Positions 31,831 through 33,719 of a DNA stretch of 33,719 nucleotides are shown here, piece after piece (positions within the stretch are counted from its first letter, which is position 1; the number at the start of each line of letters is the position of its first letter). Under the pieces are notes generated by a model. The model was not told the origin of the DNA. It ran no database searches and worked only from the letters and a program-made list of their open reading frames with translations. The stretch covers positions 1-33,719 of the forward strand of contig CALXOD010000015.1 of assembly GCA_944389925.1 (NCBI GenBank), read 5' to 3'. The position numbers and the translations under genes are program-made. This DNA is from an uncultured Victivallaceae bacterium. Its GTDB lineage: Bacteria > Verrucomicrobiota > Lentisphaeria > Victivallales > Victivallaceae.

Positions 31831-33255
31831 TCAGAGTTTCTTCAACCGGAAAGCCCCTCCCGGCACATCTTCCACCAGATATCCGGCCTTTTTAATCTCA
31901 TCGCGGAGCCGGTCGGATTCGGCAAAGTTTTTTGCCTTCCGTGCAGCCTGACGCGCCTCCGCCCAGGCGGTTACCTCCGGCGGGATTCCGGCACTGCTCA
32001 ACCGTTCCGCAGCGTGATCCACATCCAGACAGCCGAAAATCCGGTCGAAACGCCGCAACAGAGCCACTACCTGCCTCGCGCCAGCCGCGTCAAGATTGTT
32101 TTCATCCAACATCCGGTTAGCGCCTTTCAGCAATTCAAACAGTGCGGCATTTGCCCCGGAAATATTCAGGTCATCGGCGATACCATTCTCAAAAGTTTCC
32201 TGTGCGGAGCGCAGCAGCATCTCCACGGCGGCAGTATCACCACCCGCTGCCATAGCCCCTTCCAGCCGGCTTACCAGTTCATCCACGCGCCGTAAGGTTT
32301 CTCTCGCCTGCTCCAGGCCCTCAAAGGTGAAATTCAGCTTTTTACGGTAATGCGTTCCGATCAGTACCAGTCGGATCTCCCGCCCCGAATATCCGCGTGC
32401 CAGAAGATCACGCAACGTATAGAAGTTGCCCAGCGACTTCGACATCTTGTCGCCGTCCACCATCAAATGAGCGCAATGCAGCCAGTAGTTCACCCACTGG
32501 TGTCCGGTTGCCGCCTCGCTCTGGGCGATCTCATCTTCATGATGCGGAAACATATTATCGATGCCGCCGGTATGGATATCAAAAGACTCGCCCAGATATT
32601 TCATACTCATGGCGCTGCATTCGATGTGCCAACCGGGGCGCCCCGGCCCCCAGGGGCTGTCCCACCAGACATCCCCGTCTGCCTCGTCGCGCGCCTTCCA
32701 CAAAGCGAAGTCGGCCACCGCGTCCTTGGCATACTCATCGTTTTTAATCCGGACCCCGGAACGCTGATTTTCCCGATCGATCCGGGCCAGCTTGCCGTAT
32801 TCCGGAAAACGATCGATGGAAAAATAGACACACCCGTCTTCCGCCTGATACGCGCAGCCTTTGCGGAACAGCGTTTCGATGAGCGCAATCATTTCGGGAA
32901 TATGATCGGTGGCGGCGGGATACACCTCTGCCGGTTCGATATTCAAAGTTTTAAGATCTTCGAAAAAAGCCTGTTTATAGCGGGCGGTAAAATCCCGGAG
33001 CGCCATACCGGCGGCACGGGAATCCCGGATGGTTTTATCATCCACGTCGGTCAGGTTCATAACCTGCGTGACTTTGTAGCCGAAATACTCCAGCGTCCGC
33101 CGCAGCAAATCCTCGAAAGCATATGCGCGAAAATTGCCGATATGGGCAAAATTATAAACGGTCGGCCCACAGGTATACATTTTCACCTGCTGCGCTTCAA
33201 TGGGGCGGAATACCTCATTCCGGCGACTGAGCGTATTGAAAAAAGAGACTTCCAT
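31831..33255 (-). CDS. cysS: Cysteinyl-tRNA synthetase
   Basis: Charges tRNA-Cys with cysteine in the cytoplasm. The ATG at 33255 has AGGA 9 nt upstream, giving 474 residues, close to the 461 of E. coli; a TTG two codons earlier is unlikely. Class I signatures are present: FAHIGN at 36-41 and DKMSKSLGN. Zinc ligands fit Cys29 in [10 protein letters not shown], Cys in GWHIECSAM, and the His/Glu in FPHHEDE. The C-terminal helical domain for the anticodon is complete. No T-box leader is seen in the 216-bp gap before it. It is a single-gene unit ending in the bidirectional terminator. Confidence 0.98.
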   Translation of the reverse strand: MEVSFFNTLSRRNEVFRPIEAQQVKMYTCGPTVYNFAHIGNFRAYAFEDLLRRTLEYFGYKVTQVMNLTDVDDKTIRDSRAAGMALRDFTARYKQAFFEDLKTLNIEPAEVYPAATDHIPEMIALIETLFRKGCAYQAEDGCVYFSIDRFPEYGKLARIDRENQRSGVRIKNDEYAKDAVADFALWKARDEADGDVWWDSPWGPGRPGWHIECSAMSMKYLGESFDIHTGGIDNMFPHHEDEIAQSEAATGHQWVNYWLHCAHLMVDGDKMSKSLGNFYTLRDLLARGYSGREIRLVLIGTHYRKKLNFTFEGLEQARETLRRVDELVSRLEGAMAAGGDTAAVEMLLRSAQETFENGIADDLNISGANAALFELLKGANRMLDENNLDAAGARQVVALLRRFDRIFGCLDVDHAAERLSSAGIPPEVTAWAEARQAARKAKNFAESDRLRDEIKKAGYLVEDVPGGAFRLKKL

Positions 33256-33471
33256 GAGCAATCATCCTGCTGATATATACGTATAAGTCAAAACTCGTTT
33301 GCATAATGTAGCGGAAAAATCTGCAAATGCAAAGCGGAAGTGGATTTTTCCCCATTCGACCATATTCCCCCCTCGTATCATGTAACGCATGGAACCGGAG
33401 AAAAAATCGGATTCTTCCTGGTTCACTACTGGAAAACCGAAAAATTGGGTATATAGTATGGAAACACTGCC
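33256..33471. other. Intergenic region between cysS and tRNA-Ser
   Basis: This 216-bp gap contains no gene I can support. It should carry the cysS start signals on the minus strand; a TTGACT at about 33288 is visible but has no convincing -10 at normal spacing. The right end carries the tRNA promoter. Confidence 0.5.
33452..33457 (+). promoter_or_regulatory. Putative -10 element of the tRNA-Ser gene
   Basis: TATAGT lies 14 bp before the first tRNA base, giving a short precursor leader. The -35 region 17 bp upstream is weak (CTGGAA), so this is tentative. Confidence 0.4.
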
Positions 33472-33561
33472 GGAGAGATGGCTGAGTGGTCGAAGGCGAC
33501 GGTCTCGAAAATCGTTGTACGGGCAACTGTACCGAGGGTTCGAATCCCTCTCTCTCCGCCA
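33472..33561 (+). tRNA. tRNA-Ser (anticodon CGA)
   Basis: A complete 90-nt class II tRNA. The acceptor arms GGAGAGA and TCTCTCC pair fully, followed by G and an encoded CCA. The D-arm reads GCTGAGTGGTCGAAGGC. The anticodon loop CTCGAAA, between ACGGT and ATCGT, gives anticodon CGA for UCG codons. A long variable arm (GTAC around GGGCAACT) is typical of serine tRNAs. The T-arm is GAGGG TTCGAAT CCCTC. Downstream sequence is T-rich (TTTATTTTTCCCC), which may help termination. The gene is free-standing on the plus strand. Confidence 0.97.
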
Positions 33562-33615
33562 TTTATTTTTCCCCTTCCGATTTCTGGTAAAAAGAGAATC
33601 TTTTATTCAAAAGCG

Positions 33616-33719
33616 CTAAAAGTCGTTGGCGTAAAGGGATTTGCGCAAATTGATGAGGTGTGTTTGAAACACACTCAGAATCTGAAAAAAGGCCTTTTTC
33701 AGAGGAAAATCACGACTCC
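33616..33719 (-). CDS. Possible C-terminal fragment of an unidentified protein at the right edge
   Basis: On the minus strand a frame is open from the window end for 33 codons to a TAG at 33616-33618. It reads from a SRDFPLKKAFFQILS start region to LINLRKSLYANDF. The mix of hydrophobic and basic residues looks protein-like. The DNA is clearly more AT-rich than the rest of the window. It could be the end of a transposase or other mobile gene next to the tRNA, but the piece is too short to identify. The opposite strand is also open here, so it may be chance; two hairpins (33658-33674 and 33681-33703) lie within it. Confidence 0.3.
   Translation of the reverse strand, partial: SRDFPLKKAFFQILSVFQTHLINLRKSLYANDF

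Noticed and set aside
33256-33400. Possible T-box leader before cysS
   Set aside because: No T-box core sequence or terminator/antiterminator pair is visible on the minus strand.
33215-33562. Minus-strand frame beginning MAEREGFEPSVQLPV
   Set aside because: It is the antisense of tRNA-Ser. This 'EGFEPS' start is a well-known false protein produced by serine tRNA genes.
1-33719. Very frequent TTCCGG/CCGGAA hexamers across the window
   Set aside because: They follow from favoured codons (CCG GAA, TTC CGG, ATC CGG) in GC-rich genes, and show no spacing or strand pattern that suggests a signal.
1-33719. Search for CRISPR arrays, complete insertion sequences, toxin-antitoxin pairs and phage genes
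   Set aside because: No regularly spaced repeats, transposase motifs (apart from the unresolved right-edge piece) or phage structural genes were found.

Overview
The window is GC-rich, densely packed chromosomal DNA with a core-gene character. The closest fit I can infer is the PVC group, most likely Lentisphaerota/Victivallales. Reasons are a large secreted heparinase II/III-type lyase with a CxxC-ribbon N-terminus, a short Aquifex-type aconitase, many lipoproteins and Sec-exported proteins, and a PhoR/PhoB pair. No single marker in the sequence proves this placement. No CRISPR array, complete insertion sequence or prophage is visible.

Layout. (1) 1-4602, minus: an envelope operon with two secreted CsgG/LpoB-like proteins, a COG3014-type lipoprotein, a YcfL-type lipoprotein and LpoB, which is cut by the left edge. 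(2) 4849-7990, minus: aconitase, uracil-DNA glycosylase and a small unknown protein, joined by two ATGA start/stop overlaps and driven by a recognisable promoter. (3) 8102-9049, minus: an exported N-acetylmuramoyl-alanine amidase. (4) 9162-13748, plus: the DEAH helicase HrpA and a secreted phosphodiester glycosidase-family protein. (5) 13837-15357, minus: a zinc-ribbon membrane protein and a glutaredoxin. (6) 15564-18063, minus: argB-aroK-aroC (arginine and shikimate pathways) ending in a clear terminator. (7) 18169-20417, minus: rpmF-plsX-fabH, the classic L32/fatty-acid/phospholipid cluster. (8) 20570-23085, minus: a lipoprotein of unknown function, the regulator nrdR, and an unknown protein with an ATP-cone-like N-terminal domain. 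(9) 23308-26182, plus: murJ and ribBA. (10) 26285-28773, minus: phoB-phoR, divergent from (11) 28977-31733, plus, the heparinase-like lyase. (12) 31831-33255, minus: cysS. (13) 33472-33561, plus: tRNA-Ser(CGA), then a lower-GC stretch with a partial reading frame at the right edge.

Functional themes. Cell-envelope biogenesis recurs: LpoB (synthase activation), amidase (peptidoglycan cleavage), MurJ (lipid II flipping) and PlsX/FabH (membrane lipids). The most unusual items are the enlarged LpoB/YcfL/CsgG-like operon, the ATP-cone protein beside nrdR, the CXXCH-containing protein coupled to ung, and a repeat-rich control region shared by phoB and the lyase gene. All calls come from reading sequence and motifs; no database search was run.
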